Below, in pieces: positions 42,715 to 50,659 of a stretch of 64,000 nt of DNA (the stretch's first letter is position 1; each line of letters opens with the position of its first letter). This DNA is from Mycolicibacterium wolinskyi. Lineage in GTDB: Bacteria; Actinomycetota; Actinomycetes; Mycobacteriales; Mycobacteriaceae. The position numbers were made by a program, and so were the translations under genes. The stretch covers positions 62,001 to 126,000 of the forward strand of contig NZ_LQQA01000032.1 in assembly GCF_002101965.1 (NCBI RefSeq), written 5' to 3'. The notes under the pieces were generated by a model, which was not told the origin of the DNA, did not search any database, and saw only the letters and a program-made list of their open reading frames with translations.

Positions 42715-43743
42715 ATGGCGAAGAAGGGCCGCGTATTCGTCCGCGGACTCACTTCCGAGACCTATGGTCTCGGCGAGTTCCGGCGCCAACAGCTGGCCGT
42801 CGAACGGGTTCGTGACGATTCGGTCGTCGTCGACGACGCCAAGGTCGCGCATTCTGGCGACAGCGAGAAGTCGCGTACGTGGTGGCGCATCGGCCCGGGC
42901 GACGAGGATTTCCTGACTCAGACGATTCAGGTGCATTTCGTCGAGTTGCCGCCGCAGTCGTCCAATCACGGGCACGGTCACCAGAACGAGGCCGCGTTCT
43001 ACATTCTGGAGGGCCGTGGCTACGAGATCCACGACGACAAGCGCTATGACTGGGCCAAGGACGATCTCGTGTACGTCCACACCGACTCGGTGCACCGCCA
43101 CTTCAACCCCTATGACGAAAAGGCGCTCGCCCTCGTCGTGAAGGCCAAGTGCACGTGGATGTTCATGGGTCTGATCCAGCAGGGGCGCAGTGGTCCGGTC
43201 GAGAACGAAGAGGCGTTCGGCCCGCGCGAGGATTGGTCCAAGATCTGGACCCCCGGAGTGTTGGACCGCAAGAAGGTCGTCGGCCCGGCCGATACGGTCT
43301 GGGAGCAGACGCCGCTCGGCCGGGTCCGGGTGATCGCGTCACCGCGGCACACCGACGGCCGCATCTTCAGCATCGACGCCTTCGAACTCGAGATCGAAGC
43401 CGGCGGGCACTCCGGCAAGTACTGGAAGATGGCCGACGAGGTCTTCTACGTCCTATCCGGCGGGGGCTATGCCCTGCAGTGGGAAGTCGAGGCCGAGATC
43501 GCCGAGAAGTATTACGCGCGGATCGCCCGGGAGCCGAAGCGGTACGACATCAAGCAGGGCGACACTCTGTACGTCCCGCAGAACCACGTCTGTCAGATCT
43601 TCGCCGCGGACGGTACGCCGTTGCGGTTGTTCAACGCACAGAACCGCGTGTTCAAACACCTCGGCTACGACACTGTGCACTATTTCGAGCCGGCGTCCGG
43701 CTCGGATCAGGCGGTCGGCGAATTGGCCGACACCTCCGCCTGA
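42715..43743 (+). CDS. Two-domain cupin protein (bicupin 2)
   Basis: 342 residues. The first cupin keeps a clear metal site: His85, His87 and His89 with Glu92 (NHGHGHQNEAAFYILEG) and His127/His129 (SVHRHFNPY). The second (GGHSGKYWKMADEVFYVLSG to YVPQNHVCQIF) has fewer histidines and may be structural. The H(Q/R)HFN motif is shared with bicupins 1 and 3, so the three are one paralogous set. AAGGAGAAGG precedes ATG 42715. An in-frame upstream ATG inside the operator region was rejected. A long hairpin follows the gene, making it a single-gene transcript. Confidence 0.8.
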   Translation: MAKKGRVFVRGLTSETYGLGEFRRQQLAVERVRDDSVVVDDAKVAHSGDSEKSRTWWRIGPGDEDFLTQTIQVHFVELPPQSSNHGHGHQNEAAFYILEGRGYEIHDDKRYDWAKDDLVYVHTDSVHRHFNPYDEKALALVVKAKCTWMFMGLIQQGRSGPVENEEAFGPREDWSKIWTPGVLDRKKVVGPADTVWEQTPLGRVRVIASPRHTDGRIFSIDAFELEIEAGGHSGKYWKMADEVFYVLSGGGYALQWEVEAEIAEKYYARIAREPKRYDIKQGDTLYVPQNHVCQIFAADGTPLRLFNAQNRVFKHLGYDTVHYFEPASGSDQAVGELADTSA

Positions 43744-43776
43744 TCCCTCTGAAGACCAGCCGAACCTGACAAACCC

Positions 43777-43822
43777 AGGGTTCGGTCCGGCGGCTCGCGA
43801 ACCGGCCGCCGGGCCGAACCCT
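43777..43822 (+). terminator. Long GC-rich hairpin, probable terminator of bicupin 2
   Basis: AGGGTTCGG-T-CCGGCGG (43777-43793) pairs with CCGCCGG-G-CCGAACCCT (43806-43822): a 17-bp stem whose only non-Watson-Crick pair is T-G, with a 12-base loop. It begins 34 bp after the bicupin 2 stop. No U-tract follows, which is common for mycobacterial terminators. Confidence 0.75.
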
Positions 43823-43971
43823 CATGTTCATCTCGGCTTTCTCTCTGCCGATTCCGCATCGCCCCGTGTTGGCCGCGGGCGGGAAAATCACTCGATCCGG
43901 GCGTGTCCGGTGGCATCGATGCGCGCCCTTCGGTCGGACCTTCGAAGGCGTAAATACAATACTGTTAGCCC

Positions 43972-44025
43972 CTTCACAGCGGCTATCCGACATGGTAGAA
44001 ATCACACAGCAATGGTCTTACAATA
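43972..44025 (+). promoter_or_regulatory. Promoter/leader element of the second binding-protein gene
   Basis: CTTCACA, then CATGGTAGAAATCACAC (43990-44006), then AATGGTCT, matching the element before the first binding-protein gene. AATGGT-CTT-ACAATA (44011-44025) is a degenerate version of the island operator. Confidence 0.5.
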
Positions 44026-44092
44026 AGTCCACCGCTACCGCCGGGCTCCAGCTCACGGGCTCCTCGCAACCGACAGATAGGACTGCAAGGCA

Positions 44093-45199
44093 ATGTCACC
44101 ACGTCTCGGCCGGCTCACCGTTGCCATCGGCCTGACCTTCGCTCTGGTCGCCTGCGGCGGTTCCCCGACAGCGTCGAACACGAACGTCGGTGCTGCGGAA
44201 ACCGCGGCGAAGTACCAGCAGTACGAAGGACTCAAAGGGCAGGAGCGGCGGGACCGCCTCGTCCAGGACGCCAAGGCCGAGGGCGGTGAGGTGTCGCTGT
44301 ACACGTCGATGACCGCCGATGTCGCCGAGGCCGTCACCAAGGCGTTCACCGAACAGACCGGTATCCGCGTGAAGCTGTATCGCGCCGCCTCCGAGACCGT
44401 CCTGCAGCGACTCCTGCAGGAAGCGAGTGCCAACCATCCCGGTGCCGATGTGGTCGAGACCAACGACCGTGAGATGAGCGCGATCGGTGGGGAAGGTCTG
44501 GCGGCGCCGTATACGGGCGAGCGCCGCGACCTCGTGGGGGAGGAGGGCCGGTTCGACGACTGGACCGCCACTCGCTACAACCTGTTCACCCCCAGCTGGA
44601 ACACCACCAAGGTGCCCGCCGGCCAGCAGCCCAAGAGCTGGGAGGACCTCGCCGATCCGAAGTGGGATGGCCAGCTCGCCATGGAGCTCTCCGATTACGA
44701 CTGGTACCTGACCCTCTACAGCTACTGGCAGAAGAAGGGCAAGAGCGACAGCGAGATCGACCGTCTGTTCGCCGACATGGCCAACGGCGCCAAGGTGGTC
44801 AAGGGACACACCGTGATGGGCGAATTGCTCTCCGCAGGACAGTTTGCCGTTGCCGCGTCCAACTACTCGTACCTGGTCCAGCGCGTGAAGGACAAGGGCG
44901 CGCCGGTCGCCTACGAGCCCTTCGTGCAGCCCGTGATCGCGCGGCCGCAGGGTGCCGCCCTCATGAAGTCCGCCGCACATCCGGCCGCTGCCCTGTTGTT
45001 CGTGGACTGGCTGCTCACCGAGGGCCAGCAGGTGCTCGTAGACATGGCTCTGACTCCCGCGATCGAGCCGGAAGGCCTACCGGACCCGCTGAAAGGCATC
45101 GAGGTCATCCCCGTCGACGTCGACAAGCTCGTCAACGAAGCACAGCAGTGGAGCGAGCGGTACAGCGCCTTGCTCGAGAAGAGCGCCAAGGTCGGCTGA
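44093..45199 (+). CDS. ABC importer substrate-binding lipoprotein 2
   Basis: A 368-residue lipoprotein with lipobox LVAC followed by GGSPTASN, the same peptide as in binding protein 1. The two align along their length (VLQRLLQEASAN, GADVVETN, SDYDWYLTLYSYW, VVKGHTVMGELLSAGQFAVA). This copy is directly upstream of the permease and ATPase genes, so it is the cognate receptor; copy 1 is probably a second specificity for the same transporter. Confidence 0.88.
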   Translation: MSPRLGRLTVAIGLTFALVACGGSPTASNTNVGAAETAAKYQQYEGLKGQERRDRLVQDAKAEGGEVSLYTSMTADVAEAVTKAFTEQTGIRVKLYRAASETVLQRLLQEASANHPGADVVETNDREMSAIGGEGLAAPYTGERRDLVGEEGRFDDWTATRYNLFTPSWNTTKVPAGQQPKSWEDLADPKWDGQLAMELSDYDWYLTLYSYWQKKGKSDSEIDRLFADMANGAKVVKGHTVMGELLSAGQFAVAASNYSYLVQRVKDKGAPVAYEPFVQPVIARPQGAALMKSAAHPAAALLFVDWLLTEGQQVLVDMALTPAIEPEGLPDPLKGIEVIPVDVDKLVNEAQQWSERYSALLEKSAKVG

Positions 45200-45250
45200 C
45201 CCGATCGTGACCTCACCCTTGTCCGCACGCGTCTGTTCTGAGGTGAACAC

Positions 45251-47002
45251 ATGACCACCACCGCGCCGCCCCGGCCGACACCCCGCACGCCGTCGATCAA
45301 CTCGTTGCCGGCCGAACCAGCCCGTTGGCGGCGTTGGTTGCCGACCCCCAAAGTGCTGATCCTCGGCCTCGTGGCCACCGTCATCGCCTATCTGGCGATC
45401 GTGCCGCTCTACTACCTGTTCTGGGGCACGTTCTTCGACGCGTCGGGCTTCACCGTGTCGGGCTTTCAACGTGCGTACGGCAACGACCAGATCTTCAGCC
45501 TGGTCGGGAACTCGCTCTGGTTCGCCGCAGGAGCCGCGGTCGTATCACTGGTGATCGGCACCGGTTTGGCGTACCTGAACGTGCGGACAGACGTGCCGTT
45601 TAAAGCGTTGTTCTTCGCAGCGTCGATCATCCCGCTCGTCATCCCGGGGATCTTGTACACGATCGCCTGGATCCTGCTCGGCAGTCCGGACATCGGGTTG
45701 ATCAACCATTATCTCGAGCCGATCTTCGGCCGGGCGGTGATCGATGTCTTCACCGTCTGGGGAATGGTCTGGGTTGAGGGCCTTCAGCTTTCGCCGATCG
45801 TGTTCCTGCTCATGGTGGCGTCGTTCCGTTCCATGGATCCGTCCCTGGAAGAGTCGGCACTGATGTCGGGCGGGAGCCGATGGACCGTGTTCTTCAGGGT
45901 CACCGTGCCGCTGGCGCGGCCCGCGATCGTCGCGGCGATCCTGATCATGGTCGTGCGCAGCCTCGAAAGCTTCGAGGTGCCTGCGCTTCTCGGCTTGCAG
46001 AACGGTATCTACGTATTCACGAGCCGGATCTATTTCGTGCTCAGGGACTACCCGCCGGACCTGTCGGCCGCTGGTGCCCTGGCCATCGGCCTTCTCGTGA
46101 TCGCGATCATCGGCGTGGTGATCTCCAACTTCGCGGGCCGCGCCAGCAAGAACTTCCAGACCGTGACCGGCAAGGGTTTTCGGCCTCGCCCCATCCAGCT
46201 CGGCAAGTGGCGCCCCGTCGCAGGCGTGTTGATCATCCTGTACTTCCTGATCTCGGTCGTCGCCCCGCTGCTGGTGTTGCTCTACACCTCGCTGCTGAAG
46301 TTCTACGCCCCGCCGTCGAAGGACACCCTGTCCAACATCACCTTCGACAACTACCGGCAGCTCGCGCACACCTCCGACGCGATCACCGCACTCAAGAACT
46401 CGTTGATCCTCGGCCTGTCGTCGGCCACGCTGGTGATGGCGTTCATGGCGGTGGCGGCCTGGATCGTGGTCCGATCACGGATCCCGGGCCGAAAGATATT
46501 GGACGGCTTGGCATTCATGCCGCTCATCGTTCCTGGCTTGGTGATGGGCCTTGCGCTCAGTTTCGTCTACCTGCGCAGCCCGATTCCCATCTACGGCACG
46601 CTCTTCATCCTGCTCATCTCCTATTGCACGCGGTATCTGCCCTACGGCATGCGCTACTCCGTGACGTCGATGCAGCAGATCTCGAACGAGCTCGAGGAGT
46701 CCGCACTCGTGAACGGCGCCAGCTGGTGGCAGACCTTCCGCCGGGTGTTGTTGCCGCTCTTGATGCCCGGGCTGATCGCCGGCTGGATCTACATCCTCGT
46801 CGTGTCGTTCCGTGAGTTGTCGAGCTCGATCCTGCTCTACAGCCCGGGAAACGAAGTCCTGTCCATCCTCATCTTCGAGCAGTTCGAGAACGGGCAGTTC
46901 ACCGTGTTGTCCGCACTGGGCGTCGTCATGGTCCTGACCCTCGTCGTGCTGGTCACCGTCGCTTACAAACTCGGGGCCAAGGTCGGCCTCAAACAGGATT
47001 GA
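45251..47002 (+). CDS. ABC importer permease, fused two-domain type
   Basis: A 583-residue membrane protein with about twelve hydrophobic segments in two homologous halves, as in ferric (FbpB/SfuB-like) and thiamine permeases. Each half carries an EAA-type loop: SLEESALMSGGSRWTVFFRVTVP (about residues 200-222) and ELEESALVNGASWWQTFRRVLLP (about 479-501). Both loops bind the ATPase subunit. The fused form means no second permease gene is needed. It lies 51 bp after binding protein 2 and 25 bp before the ATPase. Confidence 0.92.
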   Translation: MTTTAPPRPTPRTPSINSLPAEPARWRRWLPTPKVLILGLVATVIAYLAIVPLYYLFWGTFFDASGFTVSGFQRAYGNDQIFSLVGNSLWFAAGAAVVSLVIGTGLAYLNVRTDVPFKALFFAASIIPLVIPGILYTIAWILLGSPDIGLINHYLEPIFGRAVIDVFTVWGMVWVEGLQLSPIVFLLMVASFRSMDPSLEESALMSGGSRWTVFFRVTVPLARPAIVAAILIMVVRSLESFEVPALLGLQNGIYVFTSRIYFVLRDYPPDLSAAGALAIGLLVIAIIGVVISNFAGRASKNFQTVTGKGFRPRPIQLGKWRPVAGVLIILYFLISVVAPLLVLLYTSLLKFYAPPSKDTLSNITFDNYRQLAHTSDAITALKNSLILGLSSATLVMAFMAVAAWIVVRSRIPGRKILDGLAFMPLIVPGLVMGLALSFVYLRSPIPIYGTLFILLISYCTRYLPYGMRYSVTSMQQISNELEESALVNGASWWQTFRRVLLPLLMPGLIAGWIYILVVSFRELSSSILLYSPGNEVLSILIFEQFENGQFTVLSALGVVMVLTLVVLVTVAYKLGAKVGLKQD

Positions 47003-47027
47003 CCTCCGGGTCGGAAGGAACACCGAG

Positions 47028-48200
47028 ATGCTCGAAGTCCAGAATCTGGTCAAGTCATTCGATGGCGAGCGGATGAAGCGTCGCGTCCGGAAGGATCGGC
47101 CTGCCGGCCGGCCGGGCGACGAGGCAGCACCGGTCCGGGTGTTCGCCGTCAACAACGTCAGTTTCGAGGTCAAGCCGGGTGAGCTCTTCACCTTGCTGGG
47201 ACCGTCGGGGTGCGGCAAATCCACCACTCTGCGCTCGATCGCGGGCCTCGAGCAGCCAGATTCCGGCGTGGTCTCGGTCGGTGGCACCACGTTGTTCGCG
47301 GCGGGCGCCGACGCCGGCAAGAGCGTGAATGTCCCCGCCAACAAACGGGGATTGGGCATGGTCTTCCAGTCCTACGCGATCTGGCCCCATATGACGGTGT
47401 TCGACAACGTCGCGTTCCCGCTACGGGTCCGGCCGCGCAAGCAACGGCCCAGCAAGCACGACATCACCGAACGGGTGCACCGCGTGCTCGAAACCATGGA
47501 GTTGCTGCAGTACGCGGATCGGCATGCGACCAAGCTGTCGGGCGGGCAGCAACAGCGGCTGGCGCTCGCCAGGGCGTTGGTCGTCGAGCCGGCGCTGCTG
47601 CTGCTCGACGAGCCATTGTCGAACTTGGACGCGAAACTGCGAGAGTCGCTGAGATTCGAGCTCAAGCGCCTGCAGCGGGAACTCGGCATCACCTCGATCT
47701 ACGTGACGCACGATCAGATCGAGGCATTGTCGTTGTCTTCGAACATCGCGGTGATGCGCGCCGGCGAGGTGGTGCAGCTCGGGAAGCCGCGCGACATCTA
47801 CGAGAACCCGCAGAGCAAGTTCGTCGCCGAGTTCATCGGCACCTCGAACTTCATTGACGGCACGGTGAAATCGCGTAATGGCGACCGGCACGTCGTGGAG
47901 ACGCGCGACGGCCGGCTCACCCTCGATGCGGCCGCGCACATGCCACCGGGCGCGGAGGTCGTGGTTTCCATCCGCCCGGAAGCGGTGTTGCTCAGCACCG
48001 ATCGGCCCATGGATGCGGTCAACGTCTGGGAGGGCACCGTCACCACGCGTGCGTTTCTCGGCGACGCCGTCGACCACGTGGTGTCCGTGGGCAAGCATGA
48101 CATTCGGGCGCGCTGCCTCCCGCACATCTCCCATGCCCCGGGCTCGGCGGTATACATGCAGATGGATCCGGCGAAGCTGGCCCTCGTTCCCGTCGACTGA
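47028..48200 (+). CDS. ABC importer ATP-binding protein (FbpC/PotA type)
   Basis: A 390-residue ATPase with Walker A GPSGCGKST at 58-66, signature LSGGQQQRLALARAL, Walker B LLLLDEPLSNLDA, the switch His in YVTHDQIEAL, and a C-terminal TOBE region (about 285-385). Unusually, residues about 12-36 (starting DGERMKRRVRKDRPAGRPGD) form a charged insert between the first two strands, absent from standard family members. It should energise the adjacent fused permease. Confidence 0.92.
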   Translation: MLEVQNLVKSFDGERMKRRVRKDRPAGRPGDEAAPVRVFAVNNVSFEVKPGELFTLLGPSGCGKSTTLRSIAGLEQPDSGVVSVGGTTLFAAGADAGKSVNVPANKRGLGMVFQSYAIWPHMTVFDNVAFPLRVRPRKQRPSKHDITERVHRVLETMELLQYADRHATKLSGGQQQRLALARALVVEPALLLLDEPLSNLDAKLRESLRFELKRLQRELGITSIYVTHDQIEALSLSSNIAVMRAGEVVQLGKPRDIYENPQSKFVAEFIGTSNFIDGTVKSRNGDRHVVETRDGRLTLDAAAHMPPGAEVVVSIRPEAVLLSTDRPMDAVNVWEGTVTTRAFLGDAVDHVVSVGKHDIRARCLPHISHAPGSAVYMQMDPAKLALVPVD

Positions 48201-48208
48201 TCGCGGAG

Positions 48209-49453
48209 ATGGGTGTTCCGGCGGTACTGAGGAACCGAGATTTCGATCTCTACTGGACGGGTGTCGTCTTCTCCCAGATCGGCACGCGCGGGACGGTTGC
48301 GGCGAATCTCTACCACGTATATGCGCTGACCGGTTCGGTGATGCAGACCGGTCTGGTGGGCGCAGCACAAGCGATTGCGCTGCTCGTGTTGAGCCCACTC
48401 GGCGGCGTCTACGCCGACCGCTGGGACCGGCGCAGACTTCTGCAGGTGTCACAGGCGGCGGCGATGCTGGTGGCCGGTGCGCTCGCGGTGCTCACGCTGA
48501 CCGGCCACATCGCCGCCTGGCAGGTCCTGGTGTCGGTCGTCTTGACCACTGCCGCAGCGACTTTCGATCAACCGGCCCGACAGGCGCTGATCCCGGCCCT
48601 TGTGCCGCGATCGCAGTTGCCGCAGGCGTTCGCGCTCCTCAACCCGTCGCGCGAGATCGCCGTGTTGCTGGGCCCGGCATTGGCGGGCATCTTCACCGGC
48701 ATCGCGGGCCCCGGTCTGATGTATGCGGTGGACGCCGGGACCTATGCGGTTCTGGTGCTGCTCCTACAGGCACTGCGGACAGGCAAGCTGGACGGGGCGG
48801 GCAAGCGCATCTCGGTGTGGCGGCAGATCGGCGAGGGCGCGCGGTTCGTGGCGCGCCGCAAGATCATCTGGATGCTGATGTCACTCGACCTGTCGGCGAC
48901 CCTGTTCGGCGCCTATCGAGTTGTGCTTCCCGCGTTGTGCGCCACCGTCTTTCACGTCGGGCCGCAGGGCTACGGTCTGCTCTCGGCGGCTCCGTCCGCG
49001 GGCGCGTTGCTCGCCACCTATACGGTGTTTCGCGTCGTGGACCGGGCCCAGCGACTCGGGCGGGTGCTGCTGATCGCCACCGTGCTCTACGGATTGGCCA
49101 ACGTTGTGCTGGCGCAGGCTCATGTCTTCCTGATCGCGCTGATCGCGGGTTGTCTGATCGGCGGATTCGACGCGATGGCAACGACGATCCGGCACGCGGC
49201 GGTACAGCTGGAGACCCCGGACGAGCTGCGCGGCCGGGTGTCGGCCTTCTACCAGATGTCGTCGCGGGGCGGCCCGGCGCTGGGGGACACCCTCATCGGC
49301 GCCGCGGCCGGAGTGCTGGGCCCGGTGGTCGCGCTGACCCTGGGCGGGCTGGTGGCCGCGCTGTACCCGGTCGTGTTCCTTGTCCGGCCCAACCCGGTGC
49401 GGTTCTACGAGGGGGTGGCCGCCGAGGATGAGGGCGCGGTGGCGCGAAAGTGA
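48209..49453 (+). CDS. MFS transporter, EntS-like (MFS_3) group
   Basis: A 414-residue protein with about twelve transmembrane segments. The N-terminal FDLYWTGVVFSQIGTRGTVAA, GVYADRWDRRRLLQVSQAAA and FDQPARQALIPALVPRSQLPQAFAL are typical of the EntS/DHA3 group, which exports siderophores or small molecules. It starts 8 bp after the ABC ATPase gene in the same operon. Export of a chelator or of a pathway intermediate is possible; the direction is not proven by sequence. Confidence 0.85.
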   Translation: MGVPAVLRNRDFDLYWTGVVFSQIGTRGTVAANLYHVYALTGSVMQTGLVGAAQAIALLVLSPLGGVYADRWDRRRLLQVSQAAAMLVAGALAVLTLTGHIAAWQVLVSVVLTTAAATFDQPARQALIPALVPRSQLPQAFALLNPSREIAVLLGPALAGIFTGIAGPGLMYAVDAGTYAVLVLLLQALRTGKLDGAGKRISVWRQIGEGARFVARRKIIWMLMSLDLSATLFGAYRVVLPALCATVFHVGPQGYGLLSAAPSAGALLATYTVFRVVDRAQRLGRVLLIATVLYGLANVVLAQAHVFLIALIAGCLIGGFDAMATTIRHAAVQLETPDELRGRVSAFYQMSSRGGPALGDTLIGAAAGVLGPVVALTLGGLVAALYPVVFLVRPNPVRFYEGVAAEDEGAVARK

Positions 49454-49469
49454 CCTTGACACAACAAGT

Positions 49470-49484
49470 ATTGGTAATACCATT
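49470..49484. promoter_or_regulatory. Island operator, copy 5 (ATTGGT-AAT-ACCATT)
   Basis: An inverted repeat with one mismatch between arms, 29 bp upstream of the bicupin 3 start. It shares GGTAATACCAT with copy 2. It separates the transporter operon from the bicupin 3-EutA-aldolase operon. Confidence 0.75.
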
Positions 49485-49513
49485 AGATCAAAATAGGACG
49501 ATGGAGGATGCAC

Positions 49514-50659
49514 GTGGCCAAAGATGCGATCGTTTCCGAGGATCTGGCGAAGAAGTTCGCCACCGAGAAGGACTCGCCATACGTGCGATGGGTCCGCGAT
49601 GAGGGACTCGACATCATCAGCGCGCATTACGTTCCAGATCTCAACACGGTCGAGCTCAAGCCATGGGCCCGCCGCGGTGGGCGCGGCGTGTTCATCAACC
49701 ACGAGGCGTCGCGAACCTCGAACGACTGCTATGTCTGCGAGATTCCGGCCGGCAAGGAACTCGCCCCGCAACGGCAGTTGTTCGAGGAGATGATCCTCGT
49801 TCTGTCCGGGCACGGTTCGACGACGGTGTGGAACGACGCAGGCCAACGGGTGACGTTCGAGTGGGGGCCCGGTGCGATGTTCGCCATCCCGCTCAACACC
49901 TGGCATCAGCACTTCAACGGTTCGGGCAGCCATGCAGCACGGTTCGTGTCCTCCACGAACATGCCGCCCGTCATCAACCTGTACGACGAGCCCGAGTTCG
50001 TGTTCAACACCGCCCACGACTTCACGGGCCGGTTCGCGGGCGAGCCGGACTACTTCGCCCCCAAAGATGAGCAGGACGGGTTGTTGTTGAAGACGAACTT
50101 CGTCGCCAACACGATCGACCTCCCGTTGATCTCGGCGAAGGAGCGCGGGGCGGGCGGCGGCCACATCCGCTTCTCGATGGCGAAAGGCTCGATGAACAGC
50201 CATATTTCGCAGTTCGGCACGGCGACGTACAAGAAAGGTCACCGGCATGGCCCCGGTGCGCACGTCATCATTCTCAGCGGCGAGGGATTCTCCCTGATGT
50301 GGCCCGAAGGTGAGGAACCGCGCCGCTACGACTGGAAGCGGGGCACCCTCATCGTTCCGCCGAACATGTGGTTCCATCAGCACTTCAACACCGGCGCCGA
50401 ACCCGCTCGCTACCTTGCCTTCAAGCACGAGGTCGTGTCGATCCGGAACGCGCAGGGTGTTCCGAAGGCTTGGATCAGCAGGCGCATCGGCGGTGATCAG
50501 ATCGACTACGCCGACGAATCCCCGGTTGTCCGTGAGACGTTCGCCAAAGCCCTGGCGGAGAACGGTTTGGAGCCCAAGATGGACGATGCCTATGCCGCCG
50601 AGTTGGCGGATCTGCCGCCGAAGCCGGCCGAGTCGATCGCGGTGGCGTCCCACGCATGA
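49514..50659 (+). CDS. Two-domain cupin protein (bicupin 3)
   Basis: 381 residues. The first cupin has lost the leading His-x-His (Gln86-Arg-Gln88 in APQRQLFEEMILVLSG) but keeps WHQHFNG at 130-136. The second has His243, His245 and His250 (GHRHGPGAHVIILSG) and FHQHFNTG at 287-294. It is a paralogue of bicupins 1 and 2. GGAGG at 49503-49507 directly abuts an ATG at 49508, so the in-frame GTG at 49514, with a normal 6-bp spacing, is preferred. The stop overlaps the EutA-like start (ATGA). Confidence 0.78.
   Translation: MAKDAIVSEDLAKKFATEKDSPYVRWVRDEGLDIISAHYVPDLNTVELKPWARRGGRGVFINHEASRTSNDCYVCEIPAGKELAPQRQLFEEMILVLSGHGSTTVWNDAGQRVTFEWGPGAMFAIPLNTWHQHFNGSGSHAARFVSSTNMPPVINLYDEPEFVFNTAHDFTGRFAGEPDYFAPKDEQDGLLLKTNFVANTIDLPLISAKERGAGGGHIRFSMAKGSMNSHISQFGTATYKKGHRHGPGAHVIILSGEGFSLMWPEGEEPRRYDWKRGTLIVPPNMWFHQHFNTGAEPARYLAFKHEVVSIRNAQGVPKAWISRRIGGDQIDYADESPVVRETFAKALAENGLEPKMDDAYAAELADLPPKPAESIAVASHA

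Larger units (their letters stand above)
43744..44092. other. 349-bp intergenic region after bicupin 2
   Basis: Contains, in order, the long hairpin at 43777-43822, about 150 bp in which no gene or motif was recognised, and the promoter element shared with the first binding-protein gene (43972-44025). No ORF with plausible coding character was seen. Confidence 0.5.
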
